Notes: generated from the sequence alone by a model not told the origin. Numbered from the stretch's first letter, positions 7,888-17,032 are shown. The stretch is DNA of 64,000 bases from an uncultured Roseobacter sp. (GCF_947492555.1 NZ_CANLNE010000002.1:177501-241500), one strand, 5' to 3'. Numbers and translations: made by a program.

Positions 7888-9141
7888 ATGCCCGCCCTTT
7901 GCCGCGATTGCCTGACCGAATTTGACGATAGCCGCCGCTGCCCCGCCTGCGGCAGCCCGCGTGTGGTTGTCCATGAGGAGCTTTACACGCTCTCTATCGC
8001 CCATATGGACTGCGATGCCTTCTATGCCTCGGTGGAAAAGCGTGATGACCCCAGCCTGATGAGCAAACCGGTCATTATCGGCGGCGGGCGGCGCGGTGTC
8101 GTTTCCACCGCCTGCTATGTGGCGCGCATTCGGGGCGTCCGCTCGGCGATGCCGATGTTCCAGGCGCTGAAACTCTGCCCCGACGCGGTGATCATCAAAC
8201 CGCGTATGGAGGCCTATGTTGATGCCTCCCGCGCCATTCGCAAGATGATGGAAGAGCTGACGCCCGACATCGAACCCCTGTCGCTGGACGAGGCCTTCAT
8301 GGATCTCTCCGGCACCGCGCGGCTGCATGGTCACCCGCCCGCAGTGATGCTGGCGCGGTTGATCAGGCGCATGCGTGACGAGCTGGGCCTGACCGGCTCC
8401 ATCGGTCTCAGCCACAACAAGTTCCTCGCCAAGGTCGCCTCCGATCTCGATAAACCGCACGGGTTTTCGATCATCGGCAAGGCGGAGACGGATGATTTTC
8501 TGCGTGACAAACCGGTGCGTCTGATCTGGGGCGTTGGGGCCGCCGCGCAAGCCTCGCTCGACAAGGCCGGTATCCGCACCTTTTCGGATCTGCTGCGCTG
8601 GGACCGCACCGAACTGATTGCGCGGTTCGGATCGATGGGGGACCGCCTGTGGCACCTGGCACGGGGTCAGGACCGCCGCCGGGTGTCCGCGCATGCGCCG
8701 ATGAAATCGATCTCCAACGAGACCACGTTTCACGAGGACACCTCCGACCCTGAGCTCTTGGACGGCCATCTCTGGCGGATGGCCGAAAAAGTGGCCGATC
8801 GCGCCAAGGCCAAAGGGCTCGCGGGCCGTGTCGTAACACTTAAACTGAAACGGGCGGACCATTCGCTGATCTCCCGGCGGCTGAGCTTGCGGGACGCGAC
8901 GCAGATGGCTGATACGGTCTATCGCACCGCGCGCGGGCTTTTTGACCAGGTTGGTGATCAGGGCCCCTACCGGTTGCTGGGCTGCGGCATTTCCGATCTG
9001 ATCGGAGCGGAGGATGCGGACAGATCAAGCGATCTGCTTGATCCGCAAGCAAAGCGCCGCGGCGACGCCGAGCGCGCCACGGACGCGATCCGCGCCCGCT
9101 TTGGTCCAGACGCGATTCTGAAAGGCCGGGCGCTGCGATAG
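7888..9141 (+). CDS. dinB: DNA polymerase IV (Y-family, DinB type) with N-terminal zinc ribbon
   Basis: A 417-residue Y-family translesion polymerase. A Cys4 ribbon (Cys5, Cys8, Cys18, Cys21) precedes the palm. Catalytic acidic residues are in MDCDAFYASVE (Asp41, Asp43) and LSLDEAFMDL (Asp134, Glu135). The helix-hairpin-helix region (about 210-235) and little finger (about 270-380) follow. Family members copy past damaged bases and cause mutations under stress. The start is 28 bp from the divergent NUDIX start. A typical C-terminal beta-clamp peptide is not obvious; LLDPQAKRR near 385 is the only similar stretch. Confidence 0.95.
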   Translation: MPALCRDCLTEFDDSRRCPACGSPRVVVHEELYTLSIAHMDCDAFYASVEKRDDPSLMSKPVIIGGGRRGVVSTACYVARIRGVRSAMPMFQALKLCPDAVIIKPRMEAYVDASRAIRKMMEELTPDIEPLSLDEAFMDLSGTARLHGHPPAVMLARLIRRMRDELGLTGSIGLSHNKFLAKVASDLDKPHGFSIIGKAETDDFLRDKPVRLIWGVGAAAQASLDKAGIRTFSDLLRWDRTELIARFGSMGDRLWHLARGQDRRRVSAHAPMKSISNETTFHEDTSDPELLDGHLWRMAEKVADRAKAKGLAGRVVTLKLKRADHSLISRRLSLRDATQMADTVYRTARGLFDQVGDQGPYRLLGCGISDLIGAEDADRSSDLLDPQAKRRGDAERATDAIRARFGPDAILKGRALR

Positions 9142-9144
9142 CGC

Positions 9145-10005
9145 CTATTCGGCGGCCAACGGCATCCGTTCCTGACCGATCTGCGCAATTTCCGCGATCA
9201 CGCCACGCAATGTACGCTGAACATCGGCGAAATGCGCGGACGGGCGGATCAGGGATTCGTCCATATAGATGGCACGATCAATCTCCACCTGTACGGCATG
9301 CTGGCCCCGTGTTGGACGTCCATAGGCCTGCGTCACGTAAGCCCCGGCGAAAGGTGCGTTGCGGGTGACGACAAACCCGGCGGAGGCAAATGCCGCCTCG
9401 ACGCGGTCCACGACATCCCCTGCCGCTGCGGCACCAAAACGATCCCCCAGCACAATCTCGGGCCGCTTCGCACCCGAGCGGGCAATGCCCTGCACCGCCT
9501 CATGTGGCATGGAGTGGCAATCGATCAAAACCGCTTGCCCATGATGGTTCACCGCATCATCCAGCAGACCCTGCAGCATGTCGTGATAGGGGTGCCAATA
9601 GTCATTGAGCCGCCGTCTGGCTTCCACGAGGCTGATTTTGCCGCGATAGATCGCGCGGCCATTGGCAACCACACGCGGGATAACCCCAAGGCCGGAGGCC
9701 ACACGCGGGTTATGTCCCTGGCGCCGCACCCCTTCGATCAGGGCCGGGTCAAGCTCGTCACTGCTGCGGTTCAGATCAACGAAAGCACGCGGCGCACCAG
9801 CCTTGAGAAAGGTGGCACCAAATTGCGGTGCGCAGTCAAACAACTGATCCACAAATGCATCTTCGGAGGTCCGGATCGCCATATCATCCAGAACGGTTGA
9901 GCGCAGCAAGGACCACGGGTATTCCCGTCCACTGTGAGGAGACGCAAAAACCACGCAGGATTCGTTGCTGTGGGGATAACTGACTTCAAACGCTGACTTT
10001 GGCAT
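9145..10005 (-). CDS. N-formylglutamate amidohydrolase family protein
   Basis: About 286 residues. The sequence shows the family marks VVFASPHSGREYPW near the start, the VDLNR segment, YWHPYHDMLQ, and the metal-site-like LIDCHSMPHE. Family members hydrolyse N-formylglutamate in histidine breakdown or related N-acyl amino acids. No hut genes are nearby, so the substrate is open. The start at 10005 (MPKSAFEV) is preferred over an ATG eight codons upstream because conservation begins there. Convergent with dinB, with only 3 bp between stop codons. Confidence 0.88.
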   Translation of the reverse strand: MPKSAFEVSYPHSNESCVVFASPHSGREYPWSLLRSTVLDDMAIRTSEDAFVDQLFDCAPQFGATFLKAGAPRAFVDLNRSSDELDPALIEGVRRQGHNPRVASGLGVIPRVVANGRAIYRGKISLVEARRRLNDYWHPYHDMLQGLLDDAVNHHGQAVLIDCHSMPHEAVQGIARSGAKRPEIVLGDRFGAAAAGDVVDRVEAAFASAGFVVTRNAPFAGAYVTQAYGRPTRGQHAVQVEIDRAIYMDESLIRPSAHFADVQRTLRGVIAEIAQIGQERMPLAAE

Positions 10006-10155
10006 ACACCTTCCTCCGACCCCGACCATAGCGCAGAAAAACCAAAAACCAAAAGCCCTTGATCTTGTGCGCGACTCCTTTTAAAGACCCCGCTACCGGC
10101 GCGACTTTTCGCGCCCCATTTTTATTTGGGGCACAGGGTTTCGCGCAGGTAAAGT

Positions 10156-10230
10156 GGGTGATTAGCTCAGCGGTAGAGCACTTCGTTGACATCGAAGGGG
10201 TCACTGGTTCGATCCCAGTATCGCCCACCA
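10156..10230 (+). tRNA. tRNA-Val (anticodon GAC)
   Basis: A full 75-nt cloverleaf: acceptor GGGTGAT pairs with ATCGCCC (one G-T), D arm AGCTCAGCGGTAGAGC, anticodon stem CTTCG/CGAAG around loop TTGACAT (anticodon GAC), T arm with GGTTCGATCC, discriminator A and encoded CCA. It decodes GUC/GUU valine codons. Confidence 0.97.
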
Positions 10231-10318
10231 CCTGTTTCACCCGTCCGGCCCGCCGGACGACCCGCAACCCCGGCGCTGGCCAGCGCGCCGACTGAGAAGA
10301 AGACATGAGGAGACGACC

Positions 10319-10444
10319 ATGAAGGTTCGCAATTCGCTCCGCTCGCTCAAGAACCGGCACCGCGACTGCCGCATTGTGCGTCGCAAAGGCCGCGTCTACG
10401 TGATCAACAAAACCCAGCGTCGGTTCAAAGCCCGTCAGGGCTGA
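10319..10444 (+). CDS. rpmJ: 50S ribosomal protein L36
   Basis: A 41-residue basic protein beginning [17 protein letters not shown] and ending RRFKARQG, typical of alphaproteobacterial L36. A strong GAGGAG ribosome site lies 6 bp upstream of the ATG. The second form of L36 (longer, without the full Cys3-His zinc set) is seen here: only one cysteine is visible, at residue 17. It lies 88 bp after tRNA-Val and is followed by a strong terminator, so it is probably transcribed alone or with the tRNA. Confidence 0.95.
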   Translation: MKVRNSLRSLKNRHRDCRIVRRKGRVYVINKTQRRFKARQG

Positions 10445-10462
10445 TCGAACGACGATGACGTT

Positions 10463-10494
10463 AAAAAAGCCGCTCCTTCAGGGGCGGCTTTTTT
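10463..10494 (+). terminator. rho-independent terminator of rpmJ
   Basis: AAAAAAGCCGCTCC (10463-10476), a TTCA loop, then GGGGCGGCTTTTTT (10481-10494) form a long stem with one G-T pair and a T run, 18 bp after the rpmJ stop. Confidence 0.9.
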
Positions 10495-10549
10495 CATGTG
10501 GAAGAGACGGGAAACGAAATACTTTCATTCTAACGAATTGACGCGCTTC

Positions 10550-11242
10550 TCAAGACCGCGCGTAGACCCGCACGCCAGGCAAAGAATGCTCCTCATCCAG
10601 AACCAGGCCGTTCCGATCAAATGACCTGCGAAGGTCCTGCATGCCTTCACGCCCGTAAATCTGGCGATGCACCTCCAAAATCACCATGTGAACCCCGTCA
10701 AGATCCGCATGTTCAAAAAACGCGCGTTCTGCCCCCTCAATATCCATGACAATCACATCATGGGGGAACTCAGCCTTGAGGGTCTCATAGGCCATGACCG
10801 GCACCTGAACTTTACGGGCTTTTTCCGGTTTCTTTATCACGTTCAGAGCCGACCCCAGGAAATTCCCGCGCAGGAAAAAATCAATCACCGAGGGCGGATC
10901 TGGCTCTGTGAGCACCACGCCATGGCGGACCTCGATGACATCTGACAACTGATTATGCGCATACAGGCGGGTGATGTGCTCGATCAGCTCGGGGTTCGCC
11001 TCCACGGACAGCATCTTGTCCGGTTTGCAGTTTTGCGCGATGACCGCCCCGACGATGCCGGAGCCTGCCCCCAACTCGAGAATGCGCGCGCCCGGTTCGA
11101 TGGCCGCCAATCCGGCGCGCACCTCGTTTCGCTCATAGCGACCGTCTTGCATCGATTTGATCATGCCTGGCCCAAAGTGCGGCGCATCGGGCACTTCGAT
11201 CCCATGGCACCGGGCAACAATGGTGGGGGTTACATCTGCCAA
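10550..11242 (-). CDS. FkbM-family SAM-dependent methyltransferase
   Basis: 230 residues with a class I methyltransferase fold: motif I LELGAGSGIVGAVIA at about 55-69, acidic end of strand 2 in SVEANPELI, and the FkbM-type VIVMDIEGAERAFF segment near 165-178. FkbM-like enzymes methylate hydroxyls of sugars and other small molecules, and occur often in surface glycan clusters. The gene is followed by a second FkbM-like gene upstream on the same strand and by glycosyltransferases, so a glycan-modifying role is inferred. The acceptor is unknown. Confidence 0.85.
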   Translation of the reverse strand: MADVTPTIVARCHGIEVPDAPHFGPGMIKSMQDGRYERNEVRAGLAAIEPGARILELGAGSGIVGAVIAQNCKPDKMLSVEANPELIEHITRLYAHNQLSDVIEVRHGVVLTEPDPPSVIDFFLRGNFLGSALNVIKKPEKARKVQVPVMAYETLKAEFPHDVIVMDIEGAERAFFEHADLDGVHMVILEVHRQIYGREGMQDLRRSFDRNGLVLDEEHSLPGVRVYARS

Positions 11243-11384
11243 TTCATTGACCTGCTATCTGACGACTGCCGATTGGGGCACTCTTTCAAAAATCTGCCCT
11301 CCGGTCACGCGGAAAGGCAATGCGCCATCAGAGGTCAGGCCCCTGGACACTGAACCCCGAAACCGGCAGCCCCCTCCAAACCAT

Positions 11385-12077
11385 CTAAATCCAATCCAAG
11401 TTGACCTGTGTTGGCGGGTACCTCTCTGCTACTTTTGTGCGCAGAGCTTTGAAACGGGGGGCGAGGTCACGAAACTTCTTTTCATGAGTTTCTGCCACCG
11501 TCAGGCGAATATTGTCGAAAAGACGCTGCTCCAACATGGTTTCAAGAACTTCAAGCTCCGCGCCCTCAATGTCCATTTTCAAAAATGCGATCTCACCATG
11601 TTCGTCAATGAGATCACGTGCCAAGGCGGGCAGATCGACAAGATTCACATCAATGGTGTTGTCCGGGTGCTCGTCAATCCGCCTGCCACCGACCATGACC
11701 GTACTTTTCACCGATGCCCCTTTTGGATTTGCCTCGAAGTTTTCCGCCCGCATGAGCTTTATCGTTCCTGACGAAACCCCTACGGCGGCGTTGTGCAGGT
11801 TTACGTTGGGCGTGTCCTTAAATGCACCAAGCAATCTGCCAAACGCATAAGGGTCCGGTTCATAGGCATGCACGGCGGCCCCGGTTGCGGCCAGCGGTCC
11901 GGTGACGTCACCAATGTTTGCGCCGCAGTCCAGAACGATTTCGCCGGGCTTCAACATCGAAAGGATACCCTGCATCAAACCCTTCGCATGGGCATGGCGC
12001 ATGTTGCGCTGCTGACGCCGCTTCAGTTTCGCCAGTTCTTCATCCGCGCTCAAGTCTGGCATGGGTCTGCTCTCCAT
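11385..12077 (-). CDS. FkbM-family SAM-dependent methyltransferase
   Basis: 230 residues. After a basic, helical N-terminus (KLKRRQQRNMRHAHAKG), motif I is VLDCGANIGDVTGPLA, followed by VHAYEPDPYAFGRL and the characteristic FLKMDIEGAELEVLETM segment near 170-185. This is a clearer FkbM domain than its neighbour and only about as long as the domain, so there is no extra module. It lies 142 bp upstream of the other methyltransferase in the same direction and 276 bp from the divergent glycosyltransferase gene. Role in glycan O-methylation is inferred from context. Confidence 0.85.
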   Translation of the reverse strand: MESRPMPDLSADEELAKLKRRQQRNMRHAHAKGLMQGILSMLKPGEIVLDCGANIGDVTGPLAATGAAVHAYEPDPYAFGRLLGAFKDTPNVNLHNAAVGVSSGTIKLMRAENFEANPKGASVKSTVMVGGRRIDEHPDNTIDVNLVDLPALARDLIDEHGEIAFLKMDIEGAELEVLETMLEQRLFDNIRLTVAETHEKKFRDLAPRFKALRTKVAERYPPTQVNLDWI

Positions 12078-12353
12078 GTTGCCCGCGTTCGAGGCATCGA
12101 CCGTCAGGGGATGTTTTTATCTCTGCCCAGATCGCCTAGAGCATTGGCCTGCTTTGGTCAAAACTTAGCTTGGCGTTCCGGCATTTTGAGTTGCGACCGT
12201 AGCCGCCGGGACTCACTCTGAGATCGTGATGAAGCCGTTGGCAGACGAAGCTGTGGCGGCGTATTCCTCGCCCATCAAATTACCTGTTTCTGACATACCG
12301 GAGTTGGTGTAACGATTCAGGCAACGAAACAACTTGGTGATCAGACAATCCTC

Positions 12354-13169
12354 ATGCCCGAACTGAACCGCAGACCAGTGGCATCGCTCTGGATTGGCTC
12401 ACGCCTTCATTACCTCAATCAACTTTGTCTGAAATCTCATGTGGTCGCGGGGCACCCCACCATACTTTATTGCACCGACGAGGTCCACAATGCGCCCGAC
12501 GGCGTGGAAATCCGCCCGGCCTCCGAGATTTTCGATATCGACATGAGCCTTGTGGCCAAGACAAGCGCCTCGTTTTTGTCGAATGTTTTTCGCTACAAGA
12601 TGATCCGTAAAACCGGCGCGATCTGGATTGATTGCGATGCCTTCTGCCATCGTCCATTTCCGGAGGAAGACGCCTATATCTTTGGCGAGCACAGCTATCG
12701 CGGTGCCCTGAATTGCGGCGTGATCGGCCTGCCGCAACAGTGCGATGTCATGGATCAGCTGTTGGACTATTATGATAATCTACCGGATTATCCGCCCTGG
12801 TGGGGCAAGCGGCAGCGCAAGAAGATGGATGAGCAAAACAACAATCTGTCTCACGCCGCCAGGATATATGCGACAGAACGTACCGCCTTTGGACCGCAGG
12901 CTTTCACGCATTTCGCAAAGGTCACGGGCATCTTTGATCAGGCCCGCCCGCGCGAAGCGCTCTACCCGGTACCCTTTCAGCTGAATGATGTTTTCTATGA
13001 CCCCTTTGGCCGGGTCGAGGGGCATTTTACGGACGAAACGCTGTCGGTTCACCTTTACACCAACGGCACCCGTCGCTGGTGGCGCAAGCACGTGCCGGAA
13101 CAAGGCTCCTATGCGGCCCGCATGTGCGAAAAGGTTGGCATAGACCCGGCGCTTGCGCTGGAGGACTGA
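12354..13169 (+). CDS. glycosyltransferase with DXD motif (sugar-binding GT family)
   Basis: 271 residues. The N-terminal region VASLWIGSRLHYLNQLCLKSH, the YCTDEV segment, and FLSNVFRYKMIRKTGAIWIDCDAF with the DCD metal-binding motif (about 94-96) match small GT-A enzymes of the Gly_transf_sug / alpha-1,4-galactosyltransferase-like type. Family members move a sugar from a nucleotide donor to a glycan. No signal peptide or membrane segment, so a cytosolic enzyme. It is in the same direction and same reading frame as the next glycosyltransferase gene, separated by one TGA. Confidence 0.75.
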   Translation: MPELNRRPVASLWIGSRLHYLNQLCLKSHVVAGHPTILYCTDEVHNAPDGVEIRPASEIFDIDMSLVAKTSASFLSNVFRYKMIRKTGAIWIDCDAFCHRPFPEEDAYIFGEHSYRGALNCGVIGLPQQCDVMDQLLDYYDNLPDYPPWWGKRQRKKMDEQNNNLSHAARIYATERTAFGPQAFTHFAKVTGIFDQARPREALYPVPFQLNDVFYDPFGRVEGHFTDETLSVHLYTNGTRRWWRKHVPEQGSYAARMCEKVGIDPALALED

Positions 13170-13232
13170 TCGATCGGGAACGCCGAGATCAATCTGAAAA
13201 AACATGTCAGCCCGCATGGCCGCACCCTGGCC

Positions 13233-14978
13233 GTGTCGATGATGAAGGACGAAGCGCCCTACCTGATCGAGTGGTTTGCACATCATCTGGCCGTCGGCTT
13301 TACCGATATCCTTGTCTACACCAACGATTGCACGGACGGCACGGATGACATGCTGATCCGGCTGGAAGAGCTGGGTCTTGGACATCACCGCAGAAATGTC
13401 ATCCCCAAGGGGATAAAGCCGCAACCTTCCGCAATCAAACATGCGCAGGTCGAACCTCTGGTGCAGGAAAGCGATTGGGTTCTGCTGTTCGATGCGGATG
13501 AATTTCTGTGCATCAACTATGGGGACGGCAAGCTCGACAGCCTGCTGAGCGCTGCCGGAAAAGCCAATGGCATCGTGATCACCTGGCGGATATTTGGCTC
13601 TGGCGGCGTGACAGACTGGAGCCGCGCGCCAGTCACAGAACAATATCAATACGCGGCTCCCCCACTCTGGAACAAGGGATGGGGCGTGAAAACGCTCTTC
13701 AAGCATGACGCCGATTACTGGAAACTCGGCATCCACCGGCCCAAGATAAAAGCCAAACATCTGAATACCGGCTTCCCGGACACGGTTCAGTGGTTAAACG
13801 GGTCGGGTCTGCCGATGGAAGATTATTTCAAGTTCCGGGGTTGGCGATCAATCCGGCGCACGCTTGGATACGACTGGGCCCAAATGAACCACTACGCGGT
13901 CAAATCCATCGATTCATACGCAATCCGCAAGTTTCGTGGAAATGTGAATCTCAAGAAAGACAAATACAACGGCGAATACTGGGCCCTTCAAGACCGCAAC
14001 GAGGTACGCGACACAAGCATCCTGCGATACGCAGAGGACCGCGCCCGGATCGTCTCCGAACTTCTCAAGGACCCGGTCCTTGGTCGGTTGCACAATGAAG
14101 CCTTGGACAGGGTCGATGCCCGTCTGGCCGAATTCAAACAGACGGATGCCTATGCCGCGCTCAAGGCGGAGCTCTTGGAGGCCTCAAAAACCCCCTTGTC
14201 GAAAGTAAATGCAAAACCGCCCAAGGCGCGCGATCCGGCAAAGATCGCGGCATTGATGAGCGAAGTAGAGAAGAAGTCCGCAGCGCGCCCAAAGTCGGAA
14301 CGCCGAAACACCCCAACACCTGGAGCCATCTTAACGGCGCATGCGGCAGATCCATACCTGTCCGGCTCAATTGATCGCAGCAGCGATATCACCTTTGAAA
14401 GCGTGGCGAACCACGGTGTGCAACTGCCTGCCGACCCGCGCGTTTTCAAATCCGAGGCGCTGGCAGAGATCAGCGCCGGGAAATTTGACCGACGCCATGC
14501 CCGGCACCTCCCGTTTCTGCTCGACGGTCACCGGCGCATCCTGATGCTCGGCGCAGGTGTCAGCTTCCTGCCAATCCTCGCGTGCCTCACGCGTCCCGAT
14601 AGCGTCCTGCTGGCGCATGAAGAACGTAAGGGATTGTCCGCTATCGGACGAGAGATCGCAGCAAGCCACGACATTGCCAGCAACCGATTGAAGATTGTCG
14701 ATGGTCCACTTTTTTTTGCAAGCGACGAAGCAGGCAAGACATCCAGCGGGTTGAAAGCGATGGTGTCGGACTTCGCGCCAACGGTATTGTTCGTGGACGA
14801 CCCGCGCCTGACGCCGGAAATCTTTGCGACCTCAATCACACCGGCTGTCCGTCGCATCGTCGTGTCTGCGCGGCTGGAGACAGATGGTTTCCCCGGTGCT
14901 CTCGGCCCTCTTGGCTTTGCGACCCCGGCGGAACCGCATAAATCCGGTGCAATCGTGCTTGATCGGGCAATGCGCTAG
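13233..14978 (+). CDS. glycosyltransferase family 2 type protein fused to a methyltransferase-like domain
   Basis: 581 residues. The N-terminal third (1-260) matches the Glyco_tranf_2_4 pattern: MMKDEAPYLIEWFAHHLAVGF, LVYTNDCTDGTDDML, and LLFDADEFL with the metal-binding DAD near 85. A charged linker (about 300-375) leads to a C-terminal Rossmann-like part with motif-I-like ILMLGAGVSFLPILA near 436 and a following LLAHEERKGLSAI, resembling FkbM-type methyltransferases. The 21 codons before this ATG are also coding-like (NLKKHVSPHGRTLAVS) and in frame with the preceding stop, so the true start may be an upstream non-ATG codon, for example the GTG at 13227. The stop overlaps that of the convergent gene. 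Confidence 0.8.
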   Translation: MSMMKDEAPYLIEWFAHHLAVGFTDILVYTNDCTDGTDDMLIRLEELGLGHHRRNVIPKGIKPQPSAIKHAQVEPLVQESDWVLLFDADEFLCINYGDGKLDSLLSAAGKANGIVITWRIFGSGGVTDWSRAPVTEQYQYAAPPLWNKGWGVKTLFKHDADYWKLGIHRPKIKAKHLNTGFPDTVQWLNGSGLPMEDYFKFRGWRSIRRTLGYDWAQMNHYAVKSIDSYAIRKFRGNVNLKKDKYNGEYWALQDRNEVRDTSILRYAEDRARIVSELLKDPVLGRLHNEALDRVDARLAEFKQTDAYAALKAELLEASKTPLSKVNAKPPKARDPAKIAALMSEVEKKSAARPKSERRNTPTPGAILTAHAADPYLSGSIDRSSDITFESVANHGVQLPADPRVFKSEALAEISAGKFDRRHARHLPFLLDGHRRILMLGAGVSFLPILACLTRPDSVLLAHEERKGLSAIGREIAASHDIASNRLKIVDGPLFFASDEAGKTSSGLKAMVSDFAPTVLFVDDPRLTPEIFATSITPAVRRIVVSARLETDGFPGALGPLGFATPAEPHKSGAIVLDRAMR

Positions 14979-17032
14979 ACGTTCACGTCGACCTCAACGA
15001 AGTCTTCGCCGCGACGCTCCGAAAACTCCGAGATCAACGCGCCTGTCTCGGAGGCCGAAGCGAACTCCGGTTTGAACCCCTTGTCCACGTAGCCAAGCCC
15101 CTTGAGTTGCGTAAAAAGTGCCGCGAAATCCAGCTCCCCAACCGAGCGGAAATCCGTTCGTCGAGCCCCGCCGGAAACCCAATTCTTCACGATAACATCA
15201 ACCACGTCGGGCGTCGTGCTACAGAACGACTGATACTGCAAAATGTAGTCTGCCACATTGGTCTTTGAGCGACGCAGGATGATGCAGACATCGCCTTTCT
15301 CCTGCATGAAGAATGCAGCGAAGTGCAGCGCGGACCCATCCAGAGCAACGATGCGTTTGGCAGCCTTGTACCGCGCAATCTGCACTTCAAGCGGATGTTT
15401 CTCGGGATGGAAAATCTCATACCCCTGCCGGGCAAGGTTTTCTTCGATCACCTGCTCGCCCAAAATGCCGCCCCGCTGAGACGACAGCCGCGCGCGGCTG
15501 ATGTAGAGCTTTTCGCTGCCTTCGGAGGCAATGTCCCTCCCGAGCCGCTCACGCATGAATTGTCGGTAGAGCGGAGAGCCTGCGTATCTTTCCTTCCAGC
15601 CAAACCCGAGCTCGGGCACATAGAGTTCCTCGACCCTCATTGCGGTATCAAATGTCTGGATCGGTAGGGATATCCCCAGCTGGTCAAAGAACCCCTTGAA
15701 AGTTTTTATCCCACGTCTGGCCCGCCTCACGGCCCCGCGATACGGCAGGAACAGAATACCATCCACCTGGCCTTGGAGTTTCTGCAAGGCCCAAAGACGC
15801 GCGGTCGTCTCGACAAGGAAGTGACCGAAATGGCCTCTGAAATGACCGGCAAAAAGATGGCGGCCACTGAGCTCTTCGATGGGCTCTTGCGGCGACAGAA
15901 CCGGGGCTGGCGTGGATTTCGTTGCGCGAATCCATGTGCGGGACATCTCGCAGTATTGACCATCTGCCAGCAGCACACCGGACGCCAGTTTGCTGTCATG
16001 TTCGCGTTCCGGCACGACAATGGCGTGCTGCGCTCTTACGATGGCCCCGGTGAAAGGCGGTTGCGGGTCGCCATCCGTCACGATGATGTCCTCGGCGATC
16101 ATCGTTGGGCGCAAAGCTTTCTCAAGCCGTGCCTGCGCCTTTTGGAGATAACCGGCCTTTGGGTCGGTCTTCAACAAGTGTTGGATCGCCTGCCGGGCCA
16201 GTTTCGGGTGGCCCGCTTCGATGAGATCGCCGAGCAGCGCGCGACACCAGGGTCGCACTTTTCGTCGCGCTCGGCGCTTTTTGTGGAAGGCAAGGGCGTC
16301 AAAAGTACCCGTGCCGATATCTGATATAAGATCTTCCAGAACACCGCAGGCCTTGACCTGTCGGATCAACCGGTGCCCGAAGTGTCGGCATTTCATGTGA
16401 TGCACATGCGGACCGGCAATGCGCATGGCATGCGCACGATCTTCTGGCACCATCGGGTCATAAAAGAGCCAGACCCGCCCCGCATCCGGCGTCGCCTCTG
16501 CCGCATCGAGGAAAGCCGGGTCATCCCACTCCCACTTCCGCAACCCATATTTGAAGCGGCGTTCGAAAGGCGCGATCTCACGGTTCAGCGTCGTTTGTGG
16601 ACTGAAAGCCAGCACCTGTGACCCCGGCAAAAGCCGTGAATAGGTCAAGGCTGCATAAGCACCCATTGATGTTCCCGTGAAAATGATCCGCTCAAAACCT
16701 TCGAACAGCCCGGCATCGCGCAGATTGGTCAGCAAAGCCGGTGTATCCGCATTGCGATACCAGTCTTTCCGCCGGGCGATCAGACCCAGAACCGAAAAAC
16801 CCATCTTTGCCAGGCGCGCGTGCATCCACGGCTGCGGCGGGTCATATTCACCAACCGATGCAAGATTGTCGAAGGAGACAAATAGAACGGGAGAGCGCCG
16901 GAAAAAGCAGGCGTCCACGAGATCGGATTTCAATATGAACGCGTTCTGTCCAACGGCTTCCCGAGCAGACACGGCGACCGGCGGCGGCTCAAAAATGCGC
17001 CTTGAAGAAGAGGCCGTATCGGGCTCTGACAT
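14975..17032 (-). CDS. alpha/beta-hydrolase-like domain fused to GT61-family (DUF563) glycosyltransferase
   Basis: 685 residues in two parts. The N-terminal half (about 40-240) looks like an alpha/beta hydrolase: VLFVSFDNLA, then IIFTGTSMGAYAALTYSRLL with a GTSMG nucleophile elbow. The middle is basic (HKKRRARRKVRP). The C-terminal half (about 370-640) matches the GT61 family: FAGHFRGHFGHFLVETTARLWAL, LYISRARLSSQRGGI, GYEIFHPEKHPLEVQIA and IVALDGSALHFAAFF. GT61 enzymes transfer xylose or other sugars. No signal peptide. It closes the glycan cluster and is convergent with the preceding gene, the two stops sharing the bases CTAG. Confidence 0.8.
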   Translation of the reverse strand: MSEPDTASSSRRIFEPPPVAVSAREAVGQNAFILKSDLVDACFFRRSPVLFVSFDNLASVGEYDPPQPWMHARLAKMGFSVLGLIARRKDWYRNADTPALLTNLRDAGLFEGFERIIFTGTSMGAYAALTYSRLLPGSQVLAFSPQTTLNREIAPFERRFKYGLRKWEWDDPAFLDAAEATPDAGRVWLFYDPMVPEDRAHAMRIAGPHVHHMKCRHFGHRLIRQVKACGVLEDLISDIGTGTFDALAFHKKRRARRKVRPWCRALLGDLIEAGHPKLARQAIQHLLKTDPKAGYLQKAQARLEKALRPTMIAEDIIVTDGDPQPPFTGAIVRAQHAIVVPEREHDSKLASGVLLADGQYCEMSRTWIRATKSTPAPVLSPQEPIEELSGRHLFAGHFRGHFGHFLVETTARLWALQKLQGQVDGILFLPYRGAVRRARRGIKTFKGFFDQLGISLPIQTFDTAMRVEELYVPELGFGWKERYAGSPLYRQFMRERLGRDIASEGSEKLYISRARLSSQRGGILGEQVIEENLARQGYEIFHPEKHPLEVQIARYKAAKRIVALDGSALHFAAFFMQEKGDVCIILRRSKTNVADYILQYQSFCSTTPDVVDVIVKNWVSGGARRTDFRSVGELDFAALFTQLKGLGYVDKGFKPEFASASETGALISEFSERRGEDFVEVDVNV

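Noticed and set aside
12780-13760. Minus-strand 326-codon frame across two glycosyltransferase genes
   Set aside because: No recognisable domain, no good ribosome site, and the plus strand carries DXD motifs and normal codon use.
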